A stretch of DNA of 64,000 nt from Streptomyces sp. DG2A-72. Its GTDB lineage: Bacteria; Actinomycetota; Actinomycetes; Streptomycetales; Streptomycetaceae. The position numbers and the translations under genes were made by a program. The notes beneath the pieces were generated by a model, which saw only the letters and a program-made list of their open reading frames with translations, made no database searches and was not told the origin of the DNA. Every line of letters begins with the position of its first letter. Positions within the stretch are counted from its first letter, which is position 1. Positions 16,703 through 25,338 of this stretch are shown here, one piece after another. The DNA is taken from NCBI RefSeq assembly GCF_030499575.1, contig NZ_JASTLC010000001.1, positions 8,580,001-8,644,000 of the forward strand, read 5' to 3'.

Positions 16703-18325
16703 TCAGCCCTTGAGCTGCTCGTACGCGGGCGTCGTCAGGAAGTCCGCGTAGTCCTCGTCGAGGGCGACGGTCAGCAGCAGGTCGTGGGCCTGCTGCCAGT
16801 GCCCGGCCGCGAAGGCTTCCTCACCGATCTCGGCGCGGACGTTCGCCAGTTCCTCGGCGGCGACCTTGCGGGCCAGCTCCGGGGTGGCCTTCTCGCCGTT
16901 CTCGAACTCGACGCCGGCGTTGATCCACTGCCAGATCTGCGAGCGGGAGATCTCGGCGGTGGCCGCGTCCTCCATCAGGTTGAAGATGGCGACCGCGCCG
17001 AGGCCGCGCAGCCAGGCCTCGATGTAACGGATGCCGACCTGGACGGCGTTGACCAGACCGTCGTACGTCGGCTTCGCCTTGAGCGAGTCGACCGCGATCA
17101 GGTCGGCCGCCTTGACGTCGACGTCCTCACGGAGCCGGTCCTTCTGGTTCGGCTTCTCGCCGAGGACGGCGTCGAAGGAGGCCATGGCGATCGGGACGAG
17201 GTCGGGGTGGGCGACCCAGGAGCCGTCGAAACCGTCGTTCGCCTCGCGGTCCTTGTCCGCCTTCACCTTCTCGAAGGCGACCTTGTTGACCTCCTCGTCA
17301 CGGCGGGACGGGATGAACGCCGCCATGCCGCCGATCGCGTGCGCGCCGCGCTTGTGGCAGGTGCGGACGAGGAGTTCGGTGTACGCCCGCATGAACGGGG
17401 CGGTCATGGTGACCGCGTTGCGGTCCGGGAGCACGAACTTGGCGCCGCCGTCACGGAAGTTCTTCACGATGGAGAACAGGTAGTCCCAGCGGCCCGCGTT
17501 CAACCCCGAGGCGTGGTCGCGGAGTTCGTAGAGGATCTCCTCCATCTCGTACGCGGCCGTGATCGTCTCGATCAGGACGGTCGCGCGGACGGTGCCCTGG
17601 GGGATGCCGACGTAGTCCTGCGCGAAGACGAAGACGTCGTTCCAGAGGCGGGCCTCCAGGTGCGACTCCGTCTTGGGCAGGTAGAAGTACGGGCCCTTGC
17701 CGAGGTCGAGCAGACGCTGGGCGTTGTGGAAGAAGTAGAGGCCGAAGTCGACGAAGGCGCCGGGGACTTGCTCGCCGTCGAGCTGGAGGTGGCGCTCGTC
17801 GAGGTGCCAGCCACGCGGGCGCATGACGACGGTCGCGAGCTCGTCATCGGCCTTCAGGGCGTACGACTTGCCGGAGTTCGGGTCGGTGAAGTCGATGTTC
17901 CGGGTGTAGGCGTCGATCAGGTTGAGCTGGCCGAGGACCACGTTCTCCCAGGTCGGCGCGGAGGCGTCCTCGAAGTCGGCGAGCCAGACCTTGGCGCCTG
18001 AGTTGAGGGCGTTGATGGTCATCTTGCGGTCGGTGGGGCCGGTGATCTCGACGCGGCGGTCGTTCAGGGCCGCGGGGGAGGGGGCCACCTTCCAGGAGTC
18101 GTCCGCGCGGATCGCGGCCGTCTCGGGGAGGAAGTCGAGCGTGGAGGTGCGGGCGATCTCGGCGCGGCGCTCGGCGCGGTGGGCGAGGAGCTCGTCACGC
18201 CGGGGCGTGAACCTCCGGTGCAGCTCGGCCACGAAGGCGAGGGCCGCTTCGGTGAGGACCTCCTCCTGCCGGGGCAGGGGCTCGGCGTCGACGATGGCCA
18301 GCGGGGACGGCGCTGGTGCGGACAT
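16703..18325 (-). CDS. aceB: Malate synthase A
   Basis: 540 residues, the usual length of form A malate synthase. The enzyme condenses glyoxylate and acetyl-CoA to malate in the cytosol. The signature RDHASGLNAGRWDYLFS is present near the middle, together with VWLADFEDASAPTW and the C-terminal IWQWINAG region. In this locus it consumes glyoxylate produced from allantoin through ureidoglycolate, linking purine degradation to the TCA cycle. A TTCC-N7-GGAA palindrome 116 nt upstream matches the ones next to allR and allB, so control by AllR is expected. Isocitrate lyase is not in this window. Confidence 0.95.
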   Translation of the reverse strand: MSAPAPSPLAIVDAEPLPRQEEVLTEAALAFVAELHRRFTPRRDELLAHRAERRAEIARTSTLDFLPETAAIRADDSWKVAPSPAALNDRRVEITGPTDRKMTINALNSGAKVWLADFEDASAPTWENVVLGQLNLIDAYTRNIDFTDPNSGKSYALKADDELATVVMRPRGWHLDERHLQLDGEQVPGAFVDFGLYFFHNAQRLLDLGKGPYFYLPKTESHLEARLWNDVFVFAQDYVGIPQGTVRATVLIETITAAYEMEEILYELRDHASGLNAGRWDYLFSIVKNFRDGGAKFVLPDRNAVTMTAPFMRAYTELLVRTCHKRGAHAIGGMAAFIPSRRDEEVNKVAFEKVKADKDREANDGFDGSWVAHPDLVPIAMASFDAVLGEKPNQKDRLREDVDVKAADLIAVDSLKAKPTYDGLVNAVQVGIRYIEAWLRGLGAVAIFNLMEDAATAEISRSQIWQWINAGVEFENGEKATPELARKVAAEELANVRAEIGEEAFAAGHWQQAHDLLLTVALDEDYADFLTTPAYEQLKG

Positions 18326-18440
18326 GAGCTGTCACTTCCTTCAGCGGGCTGCGTACGTGTGGCACGGGGTGCCAGGGTCCTCGGGTGCGACTGACGGCGC
18401 CCGCGGAACGTCGGGGCGCTTCTGATCAGTGGATACTAGT

Positions 18441-18472
18441 TTCCTCATGGTGGAAGTTCAATGGTTTGTTGA
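18441..18472. promoter_or_regulatory. Putative AllR operator upstream of aceB
   Basis: TTCCTCATGGTGGAA (18441-18455) fits TTCC-N7-GGAA. Right next to it, TTCAATGGTTTGTTGA (18457-18472) resembles the TTCAAC..GTTGAA site before allB. The pair lies 116-147 nt upstream of the aceB start. Confidence 0.65.
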
Positions 18473-18521
18473 CGTCGAGATTCTCCGAGTCGAGGCATGG
18501 TGGCGCTCGGTGCCACCATGC

Positions 18522-19121
18522 TCACTCAAGGTGGCTCAGGTCGCCTTCCGTGTCGATGTCGTAGGCCTCGGCCACATCCCCGCACTCGACGAGCGTGATC
18601 GCCTCCTCGTGCGCCTTCAGATACGCGCGCGCCCCGCGGTCCCCGCTCGCCGAGGCCGCGATGCCGGCCCAGTGGGCGGCGCCGAACAGCACCGGATGCC
18701 CGCGTACCCCGTCGTAGGCGGCCGAGACCAGTGACTCCTCGTCCGTGTATGCGGCGAGAACTCGGGCGACCGCCTGCGGGCCGATGCCGGGCTGGTCGAC
18801 GAGTGAGACGAGCGCAGCCGTCGCGGGGGTCCCGGCGAGCGAGCCGAGCCCGGCGCGCAGCGAGGAGCCCATGCCCTGCTCCCACTCCGGGTTGTCCACG
18901 AGCACGCACCCCTCCAGCCGCGCCCGTTCCCGTACGACCGCTGCCTGCGCCCCGAGCACCACATGGACGCGGGTGCACCCGGCCGCCCGCAGGACATCGA
19001 CCGCGTGTTCGACGAGTGGCCGGCCTCGGTGTTCCAGCAGTGCCTTGGGGCGTCCGCCGAGCCGTCGTCCGCCTCCCGCGGCGAGCAGCAGCCCGGTCAC
19101 CGTGTCTTGCTTGTCCGTCAT
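18522..19121 (-). CDS. MobA/MocA-like nucleotidyltransferase
   Basis: 199 residues of the GT-A nucleotidyltransferase fold: GLLLAAGGGRRLGGRPKALL is the NTP-binding signature, LVDNPEWEQGMGSSLRAGL the metal- and substrate-binding segment, and GVRGHPVLFG the MocA-type motif. MocA transfers CMP to molybdopterin for xanthine-dehydrogenase-type enzymes, which would suit a purine-degradation locus; that role is inferred from context. The start ATG at 19121 has no strong Shine-Dalgarno, and the frame stays open upstream into the allR-coupled gene. Upstream of aceB on the same strand. Confidence 0.8.
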   Translation of the reverse strand: MTDKQDTVTGLLLAAGGGRRLGGRPKALLEHRGRPLVEHAVDVLRAAGCTRVHVVLGAQAAVVRERARLEGCVLVDNPEWEQGMGSSLRAGLGSLAGTPATAALVSLVDQPGIGPQAVARVLAAYTDEESLVSAAYDGVRGHPVLFGAAHWAGIAASASGDRGARAYLKAHEEAITLVECGDVAEAYDIDTEGDLSHLE

Positions 19122-19361
19122 GCGTCCTGCATACCTGAGACACGGGCGCGCGACGGCTTTCCGGAGACTGAATTTCGGTCCACGCGGTGGCGCATCCCGC
19201 ATCGGGTGGCGTTTACTGACCCGCGTCCCCCGGCGCCCGACCAACCTTCCGGGGGTCCGGGCGCGATCACGACGTACAGGCGCACAACGGCGTGCGCGGG
19301 GGAGAGCTGTGTTGCGGAGCTTGGGGCAGAGGCGGCCAGTGACCGGCAGCGACGAGGACCG

Positions 19362-19820
19362 GGCGCAGGCGATGCAGGCCTTCATCCGGGCCGCCCGCGG
19401 CAGCTTGCGCTGAACGTCGTGCAGCGCCTCCTCGAAGTCCCCCTGGCCGTCCCCGTTGCGGAACTCGTACCCGTCGAGGAGCAGGGTGGTGGTCAGCGTC
19501 TCCTCGTCGAGTCCGCGTCGCGGGCCCGCCGGACCCCCGAGCCGCAGGGCGCACCGCAGCAGTCCCGGGCGTACGCCGCTGCCCCTGACCTCGACCGGTA
19601 TCGGCACCTCCCACTCCAGGAGGCAGGAGCACAGTGCCCCGTCGAAGAACGAGAACGCCTGCTCGGGCGGCTCACCGCTCAGCGCGCCCAGATCGTCCAT
19701 CGTGCCGCCCTCGAAGCGGACGCCCCTGATCGTCGTACGGATCAGTTCCCGGCCGTCGGTCTCGAAGACGATCTCCTCCGACCCGTGCCGATCGGTGTAC
19801 CGGCCGGGCCGGCGCTGCAT
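19362..19820 (-). pseudogene. Conserved actinobacterial protein (DUF6304-like), C-terminus lost
   Basis: The ATG at 19820 overlaps the allR stop (TGATG), so it is translationally coupled. About 153 residues look genuine: YTDRHGSEEIVFETDGREL, TTIRGVRFEGGTMDDLGAL, LDEETLTTTLLLDGYEFRNG and ALHDVQRKLPRAARMKACIA. From memory the family (I believe DUF6304) continues about 60 residues after this Cys-containing motif; here the sequence turns into Arg-rich nonsense. The frame does not stop but runs on, in phase, through the start of the MobA-like gene to 18522. Either a truncated gene or an accidental fusion; function unknown. Confidence 0.55.
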
Positions 19821-20623
19821 CACGCGGGGGCGTGGTTCTGGCTGCTGGCCAGTGCCTCGGACAGTTCCCCGGCGATCTGCTGGAGCACGGGCACGATCCG
19901 CTCCGTCGCCGTCTCGGTGACCCGGCCCGCCGGGCCGGAGATGGAAAGGGCCGCCGGGGTAGGGGAGTTGGGTACCGAGACCGCGAGGCAGCGGACGCCG
20001 ATCTCCTGCTCGTTGTCGTCGACCGCGTAGCCGAGCCGTCGTACGTCGTCCAGGCCCGCGAGGAACCCCTCCGGCGTGGTGATCGTCTTCTCCGTGGCGG
20101 CCGGCATACCGGTGCGGGCGAGCAGGGCGCGCACCTCGTCGTCCGGTGTGTTCGCCAGCAGGGCCTTGCCCACGCCCGTGGAGTGCGGCAGCACCCGCCG
20201 GCCGACCTCGGTGAACATGCGCATCGAGTGCTTCGACGGCACCTGCGCCACGTACACGATCTCGTCGCCGTCGAGCAGCGCCATGTTCGCCGTCTCGCCG
20301 GTCTCCTCGACCAGGCGGGCGAGATAGGGGCGGGCCCAGGTGCCGAGCAGCCGGGAAGCGGACTCGCCGAGCCGGATCAGGCGGGGGCCCAGCGCATAGC
20401 GGCGGTTGGGCTGCTGGCGTACGTAACCGCAGGCCACCAGTGTGCGCATGAGGCGGTGGATGGTCGGCAGCGGCAGCCCGCTGCTGGCGGACAGCTCGCT
20501 CAGCCCGACCTCGCCGCCCGCGTCCGCCATCCGCTCGAGAAGATCGAAGGCGCGCTCGAGGGACTGGACCCCGCCCGTGGCGGACTTGGCGGAGTCGGTG
20601 GTGCTGGCGCTGGACGTCGGCAC
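19820..20623 (-). CDS. allR: IclR-family regulator AllR (allantoin/glyoxylate control)
   Basis: 267 residues. Residues about 18-80 form the winged HTH (SLERAFDLLERMADAGGEVG, LSELSASSGLPLPTIHRLMR), and residues 90-260 the IclR effector domain (LVEETGETANMALLDGDEIV, STGVGKALLA, GYAVDDNEQEIGVRCLAVSV). In streptomycetes AllR represses allantoinase, allantoicase and malate synthase genes and is released by allantoin-pathway intermediates; the gene neighbourhood here is the same. Divergent from allB with 290 nt between starts containing four palindromic sites. Confidence 0.92.
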   Translation of the reverse strand: MPTSSASTTDSAKSATGGVQSLERAFDLLERMADAGGEVGLSELSASSGLPLPTIHRLMRTLVACGYVRQQPNRRYALGPRLIRLGESASRLLGTWARPYLARLVEETGETANMALLDGDEIVYVAQVPSKHSMRMFTEVGRRVLPHSTGVGKALLANTPDDEVRALLARTGMPAATEKTITTPEGFLAGLDDVRRLGYAVDDNEQEIGVRCLAVSVPNSPTPAALSISGPAGRVTETATERIVPVLQQIAGELSEALASSQNHAPA

Positions 20624-20742
20624 GGCGCGTTCCTTTCGGGACTGGCGGCCTTTTCGGGACAGGCAGGAAGAGCAGAAGCCTACCCGTCGGTCGGTTGACT
20701 CCCCGCTTGTGCATAGCTACGTTCTGCTTGCCGGAATACTAA

Positions 20743-20757
20743 TTCCACTTTGTGGAA
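20743..20757. promoter_or_regulatory. Putative AllR operator proximal to allR
   Basis: TTCCACTTTGTGGAA is a perfect palindrome with 6-bp arms and fits TTCC-N7-GGAA. It lies 120 nt upstream of allR, about the same distance as the aceB copy from its gene. Confidence 0.7.
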
Positions 20758-20833
20758 ACGTCCAGAGTAACGCCATCGGGTGCACTGTGGAGAAGTGTGC
20801 CCTTGACGGCGCGAGGGCGGGAGTGAAGACTCA

Positions 20834-20885
20834 TTCAACAGAACGTTGAATTCCGTAACGTGGAAGTAAATCCCGTTTCCCGGAA
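20834..20885. promoter_or_regulatory. Cluster of three AllR-type sites before allB
   Basis: TTCAACAGAACGTTGAA (20834-20850, 6-bp perfect arms), TTCCGTAACGTGGAA (20851-20865) and TCCCGTTTCCCGGAA (20871-20885) follow each other with 0-5 bp between them. They end 28 nt before the allB start, where bound repressor would block transcription. Confidence 0.7.
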
Positions 20886-20913
20886 GTAAACGGCGGCAGA
20901 GAGAGGGGTCCGG

Positions 20914-22251
20914 GTGTCCGACGTCGAACTGATGTTGCGATCCACGCGTGTCATCACTCCGGAAGGGACGCGCGCCGCCTCGGTCGCGGTCTCCGCCGGG
21001 AAGATCACGGCGGTCCAGCCGTACGACGCCGAGGTGCCCGCAGGCGCCCGGCTGGAGGACTTCGGCGACGACGTCCTGCTGCCCGGCCTGGTCGACACCC
21101 ACGTGCACGTCAACGACCCCGGCCGCACCGAGTGGGAGGGCTTCTGGACCGCCACACGCGCCGCGGCCGCCGGCGGCATCACCACCCTCGTCGACATGCC
21201 GCTCAACTCCCTGCCGCCGACCACGACGGCCGACAACCTCCGTACGAAGCAGAAGGTGGCCGCCGACAAGGCGCACATCGACGTCGGTTTCTGGGGCGGC
21301 GCCTTGCCCGACAACGTCGCGGACCTGCGCCCGCTGCACGACAGCGGGGTCTTCGGCTTCAAGGCGTTCCTGTCCCCGTCGGGCGTGGACGAGTTCCCGC
21401 ACCTCGACCAGGAGCAGCTCGCCCGGTCCCTGGCCGAGATCGCCTCCTTCGGCGGCCTGCTGATCGTGCACGCCGAGGACCCGCATCACCTCTCCGCGGC
21501 CCCGCAGCACGGCGGCCCGAAGTATGCGCACTTCCTCGCCTCGCGCCCGCGTGACGCCGAGGACACGGCGATCGCCCAGCTGATCGCCCAGGCCAAGCGC
21601 CTGGACGCGCGCGTGCATGTGCTGCACCTGTCGTCGAGCGACGCGCTGCCGCTGATCGCCGAGGCGAAGGCGGAAGGCGTCCGCGTCACCGTCGAGACCT
21701 GCCCCCACTACCTCACCATCACCGCCGAGGAAGTCCCGGACGGCGCCAGCGAGTTCAAGTGCTGCCCGCCCATCCGTGAGGCCGCCAACCAGAACCTGCT
21801 GTGGCAGGCGCTGGCCGACGGCACGATCGACTGCGTGGTCACCGACCACTCGCCGTCCACGGCCGACCTGAAGACCGACGACTTCGCGACGGCGTGGGGC
21901 GGCATCTCGGGCCTGCAGCTGAGCCTGGCGGCGGTGTGGACCGAGGCGCGCAGGCGCGGTCACGGCCTGGAGGACGTCGTGCGCTGGATGTCCGAGCGGA
22001 CGGCTCAGCTCGTCGGCCTCGGTCAGAAGGGCGCCATCGAGGCCGGCCGCGACGCCGACTTCGCGGTCCTCGCACCCGACGCATCGTTCACCGTGGACCC
22101 GGCGGCCCTCCAGCACCGCAACCGCGTCACGGCGTACGCGGGCAAGACCCTGTACGGCGTCGTCAAGTCAACCTGGCTGCGCGGCGAACGCATCGTGGCG
22201 GACGGCGAGTTCACGGACCCGAAGGGCCAACTCCTCACCCGCACCCCCTGA
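20914..22251 (+). CDS. allB: Allantoinase
   Basis: 445-residue cyclic amidohydrolase that opens allantoin to allantoate in the cytosol. Metal ligands are visible in order: the His pair of [11 protein letters not shown], the carbamylated Lys of [11 protein letters not shown], His in [10 protein letters not shown], His in [10 protein letters not shown] and Asp in CVVTDHSPS. The GTG start at 20914 has GAGAGGGG upstream and lies just after three AllR-type sites. It is followed at 44 nt by allantoicase; the two form one transcription unit divergent from allR. Confidence 0.95.
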   Translation: MSDVELMLRSTRVITPEGTRAASVAVSAGKITAVQPYDAEVPAGARLEDFGDDVLLPGLVDTHVHVNDPGRTEWEGFWTATRAAAAGGITTLVDMPLNSLPPTTTADNLRTKQKVAADKAHIDVGFWGGALPDNVADLRPLHDSGVFGFKAFLSPSGVDEFPHLDQEQLARSLAEIASFGGLLIVHAEDPHHLSAAPQHGGPKYAHFLASRPRDAEDTAIAQLIAQAKRLDARVHVLHLSSSDALPLIAEAKAEGVRVTVETCPHYLTITAEEVPDGASEFKCCPPIREAANQNLLWQALADGTIDCVVTDHSPSTADLKTDDFATAWGGISGLQLSLAAVWTEARRRGHGLEDVVRWMSERTAQLVGLGQKGAIEAGRDADFAVLAPDASFTVDPAALQHRNRVTAYAGKTLYGVVKSTWLRGERIVADGEFTDPKGQLLTRTP

Positions 22252-22295
22252 CCGACCCCGCACCCGCAGCGGCCGACTCCCGAAAGGCAGACCTT

Positions 22296-23411
22296 GTGAC
22301 GGCGACCCCGAGTTTCACCGGCGACGCGAACCCGTACGGAGGCGGTGACCCGTACGCGGACTACCGCACCGCCGACTTCCCCTTCACCCAGTACGCCAAC
22401 CTCGCCGACCGGCAGCTCGGCGCCGGTGTCATCGCCGCCAACGACGAGTTCTTCGCCCAGCGCGAGAACCTGCTGGTGCCCGAGCGCGCCGAGTTCGACC
22501 CGGAGCACTTCGGGCACAAGGGCAAGATCATGGACGGCTGGGAGACACGGCGGCGTCGCGGTGCCTCGGCCGGCCACCCGTGGCCGACGGCCGAGGACCA
22601 CGACTGGGCGCTGGTCCGCCTCGGCGCGCCCGGCGTGATCCGCGGGATCGTCGTCGACACGGCCCACTTCCGCGGCAACTACCCGCAGGCGGTGTCGATC
22701 GAGGGCACGTCGGTGGCGGGCTCCCCGTCCCCCGAGGAGCTGCTGGGCGACGACGTGAAGTGGACGACGCTGGTCCCGCGCACCGCGGTGGGCGGCCACG
22801 CGGCGAACGGCTTCGAGGTCTCCGTCGAACAGCGCTTCACCCACCTCCGCGTCAACCAGCACCCCGACGGCGGCATCGCCCGCCTGCGCGTGTACGGCGA
22901 GGTCGTCCCGGACCCGGCATGGCTCGCGGTCCTGGGCACCTTCGACGTGGTCGCCCTGGAGAACGGCGGCCAGGCCGAGGACGCCTCCAACCTCTTCTAC
23001 TCACCGGCCACCAACACCATCCAGCCGGGCCGCTCCCGCAAGATGGACGACGGCTGGGAGACCCGCCGCCGCCGCGACCAGGGCAACGACTGGATCAGGT
23101 ACCGGCTGGTGGCCCAGTCCCAGATCCGCGCGATCGAGATCGACACGGCGTATCTGAAGGGCAACAGCGCGGGTTGGGCGTCGGTGTCGGTGAAGGACGG
23201 CGAGGAGGGGGAGTGGCAGGAGATCCTGCCCCGCACCCGCCTCCAGCCCGACACCAACCACCGCTTCGCCCTGTCCGCCCCCGCCGTCGGCACGCACGCG
23301 CGCGTGGACATCTACCCCGACGGCGGCATCTCCCGCCTGCGGCTGCACGGCTCGCTGACACAGCAGGGCGCGGCGGGGCTGGCGGCGCGACACCAGGAAC
23401 TGGGCGGCTGA
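22296..23411 (+). CDS. alc: Allantoicase
   Basis: 371 residues built of two allantoicase jelly-roll repeats, seen from the duplicated motif KIMDGWETRRRRG (about residue 72) and KMDDGWETRRRRD (about residue 249), each followed by a VDTAHFRGN / IDTAYLKGN segment and by HPDGGIARLRVYG / YPDGGISRLRLHG. It hydrolyses allantoate to ureidoglycolate and urea. GTG start with AAAGG upstream. Last gene of the allB operon; a strong hairpin lies 10 nt after its stop. Confidence 0.95.
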   Translation: MTATPSFTGDANPYGGGDPYADYRTADFPFTQYANLADRQLGAGVIAANDEFFAQRENLLVPERAEFDPEHFGHKGKIMDGWETRRRRGASAGHPWPTAEDHDWALVRLGAPGVIRGIVVDTAHFRGNYPQAVSIEGTSVAGSPSPEELLGDDVKWTTLVPRTAVGGHAANGFEVSVEQRFTHLRVNQHPDGGIARLRVYGEVVPDPAWLAVLGTFDVVALENGGQAEDASNLFYSPATNTIQPGRSRKMDDGWETRRRRDQGNDWIRYRLVAQSQIRAIEIDTAYLKGNSAGWASVSVKDGEEGEWQEILPRTRLQPDTNHRFALSAPAVGTHARVDIYPDGGISRLRLHGSLTQQGAAGLAARHQELGG

Positions 23412-23420
23412 ACTCCGCTA

Positions 23421-23456
23421 CCGTGAACACCCCTTTTGGAACAGGGGTGTTCACGG
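23421..23456 (+). terminator. 14-bp perfect hairpin between alc and the next gene
   Basis: The arms CCGTGAACACCCCT and AGGGGTGTTCACGG are perfect complements around an 8-nt loop. There is no T-run, and the right arm touches GGGGAGG, the ribosome-binding site of the gene at 23466. It may be a terminator for allB-alc, or a structure controlling translation of the next gene. Confidence 0.6.
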
Positions 23457-23465
23457 GGAGGCGTG

Positions 23466-24479
23466 ATGGCGGTTCTGCTCTACTACCCGTTGGTGAAGCC
23501 ACCGACTGAGGTCCTGCACCAGGCCCTGCTGTACTGGGACGGGATCGCCTCGGTCGTACCGCGGGAACCCGAGGTGTACGAGGCCGCGGTCTCGGCGGAG
23601 CTCAAGGAGCTGCGGGACCGGTCCCTGTACCGGCCGCTCCACTTCGACGACCGCTCGATGGAGCTGCTGTACGCCCCGAGGTACGGGCGCCCTGACGTCG
23701 GCGGCAACCTCGCTGCCGAGGTGCTGCGCCAGGAACTGCGCCGCATGGCGGGCAGTCCTGACCGGCCCTCGCTGCCGTCGCCGCCGGAAGCCTTCATCTA
23801 CCAGTCGAAGCTCAGCCGCGGGCTGGAGCGGGACCTGCTGCGCCTCGGTCTCGCCGAGCGATGGGAGGACGATTGGTGGAGGCTCGCCGTACCGAAGCAG
23901 GTCCAGGAACTGATCATCGGCGTCCTGGCGCGCGAACTGGCCCTGGAGGGACCGGTCTCGTACATCCCGTACACCGACCGTCCGGACGCGTACGACTGCT
24001 CGCTGCGTGCCCCTGCCGAGCAACACCTGCTCGCGTACGAGACGGAACTCGGCGGGCTTCTCCCGGTCCCCGCCCCCGGCACCCCCACCGCCGACGTCCT
24101 CGCCTTCCGCGACCGGTACGCCGACGAGCGGCAGCGCCTGATGCGCGCCCTGCACCGACTGCTCGGCGATCTGCGGCGCGATTACGAACACCCCGCGGAC
24201 GTCCTCTCCCAGCTGCGTCGCGAGATCGACCAGTCCGTGGAGGACTACCGCGGGGCTGCGAAGAGCAGCCGTATGGCCTGGGTGGAGCGGTCGGTGATGG
24301 TGACCGTCGCCCTGGGAGCGGCCGTCGGGAGCATGGTGGAACCCGGCCTGACCTGGGTCCTGGGCGCGGTCGGCGGCTACGCGCTGAACGTGGCCACCCG
24401 CGAGATCCGCCCGTTGGCGAGATCTCGAGACGGCCACGACTTCAGCTACCTGCACCGGGTCAAGAAGTCACTGCCATGA
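23466..24479 (+). CDS. DUF6236-like protein with two C-terminal membrane segments
   Basis: 337 residues. The N-terminus, LLYYPLVKPPTEVLHQALLYWDG, resembles proteins I know as DUF6236, found widely in Streptomyces without assigned role. The body is mixed helical and charged; residues about 275-320 hold two hydrophobic segments (VMVTVALGAAVGSMV and LTWVLGAVGGYALNV), so it is probably membrane-anchored at its C-terminus. ATG at 23466 with GGGGAGG 4 nt upstream; the strong hairpin just before it may occlude this site. It converges on the SDR gene with 3 nt between stops. Confidence 0.6.
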   Translation: MAVLLYYPLVKPPTEVLHQALLYWDGIASVVPREPEVYEAAVSAELKELRDRSLYRPLHFDDRSMELLYAPRYGRPDVGGNLAAEVLRQELRRMAGSPDRPSLPSPPEAFIYQSKLSRGLERDLLRLGLAERWEDDWWRLAVPKQVQELIIGVLARELALEGPVSYIPYTDRPDAYDCSLRAPAEQHLLAYETELGGLLPVPAPGTPTADVLAFRDRYADERQRLMRALHRLLGDLRRDYEHPADVLSQLRREIDQSVEDYRGAAKSSRMAWVERSVMVTVALGAAVGSMVEPGLTWVLGAVGGYALNVATREIRPLARSRDGHDFSYLHRVKKSLP

Positions 24480-24482
24480 CCG

Positions 24483-25226
24483 TCACGCGGCGTGTCCGCC
24501 GTCCACCGCGAACTCGGCGCCCGTGACATAGTCGGCCCCCGCCAGGTACGCGACCATCGACGCCACCTCCTCGGACGTGCCGAAACGCCCCAGCGCCGTC
24601 ATCTCCGCCTGGCCGGGCGCGTACGGCCCGTCCACCGGGTTCATGTCCGTGTCGATGGGCCCGGGGTGGACGATGTTCGCCGTGATCCCGCGCGCACCCA
24701 GCTCGCGGGCCAGGGCCTTCGTCATGCCGATCAGGGCCGACTTGCTGGTCGCGTAGAGCGTGCCGCCCGGCCCCGGCACCCGCTGGGTCATGCAGGTACC
24801 GATCGTGATGATCCGGCCGCCCGCCGACATCCGCGCGGCGGCTGCCTGGGAGGCCAGGAACACCCCGCGCACGTTCACGGCGAGCAGCCGGTCGACATCG
24901 CTGACCGACAGGCTCTCCAGCGGCCCGAGCAGGCCGACGCCCACGTTGTTCACCAGCACATCCAGCCCGCCCAGCGCCTCCGCCGTACGCGTCACCGCCC
25001 CGGCCGCCTCCCGCGCGTCCGCGGAGTCCGCGCGCAGGGCCACCGCCCGTCGCCCGAGCGCCTCGACGGCCCGTACGACGTCCTCGGCCGCATCCTTGCC
25101 GTTCACGTAGGTGACGGCCACGTCCGCGCCCTCCCGGGCCAGCCGCAGTGCCGTGGCCGCGCCGATGCCGCGGCTGCCGCCGGTCACCAGGGCCACCTTG
25201 CCGTTGAGAGTTCCGTATGAAGTCAT
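24483..25226 (-). CDS. SDR-family NAD(P)-dependent oxidoreductase
   Basis: 247-residue classical short-chain dehydrogenase/reductase. The cofactor motif TGGSRGIG is at residues 15-22, NNVG near 93, and the active-site Tyr158 and Lys162 are in LYATSKSAL. The position of the catalytic Ser is taken by Thr/Cys in IGTCMTQ (about 142-148), a conservative change. The C-terminal PGPIDTDMNP and LAGADYVTGAEFAVDGG are typical. It resembles 3-oxoacyl-ACP reductase-like enzymes; substrate unknown. Confidence 0.88.
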   Translation of the reverse strand: MTSYGTLNGKVALVTGGSRGIGAATALRLAREGADVAVTYVNGKDAAEDVVRAVEALGRRAVALRADSADAREAAGAVTRTAEALGGLDVLVNNVGVGLLGPLESLSVSDVDRLLAVNVRGVFLASQAAAARMSAGGRIITIGTCMTQRVPGPGGTLYATSKSALIGMTKALARELGARGITANIVHPGPIDTDMNPVDGPYAPGQAEMTALGRFGTSEEVASMVAYLAGADYVTGAEFAVDGGHAA

Positions 25227-25338
25227 GCACCCATCCCAGCGGCGGGGGCTCCGCGGTGCTGGCGGCGAACGGACGTCGAGGTCGCCCGGTCGGACGCATC
25301 GCCGGAACTCTTGACTCCACTTCCGGCGTTCTCCCGGC

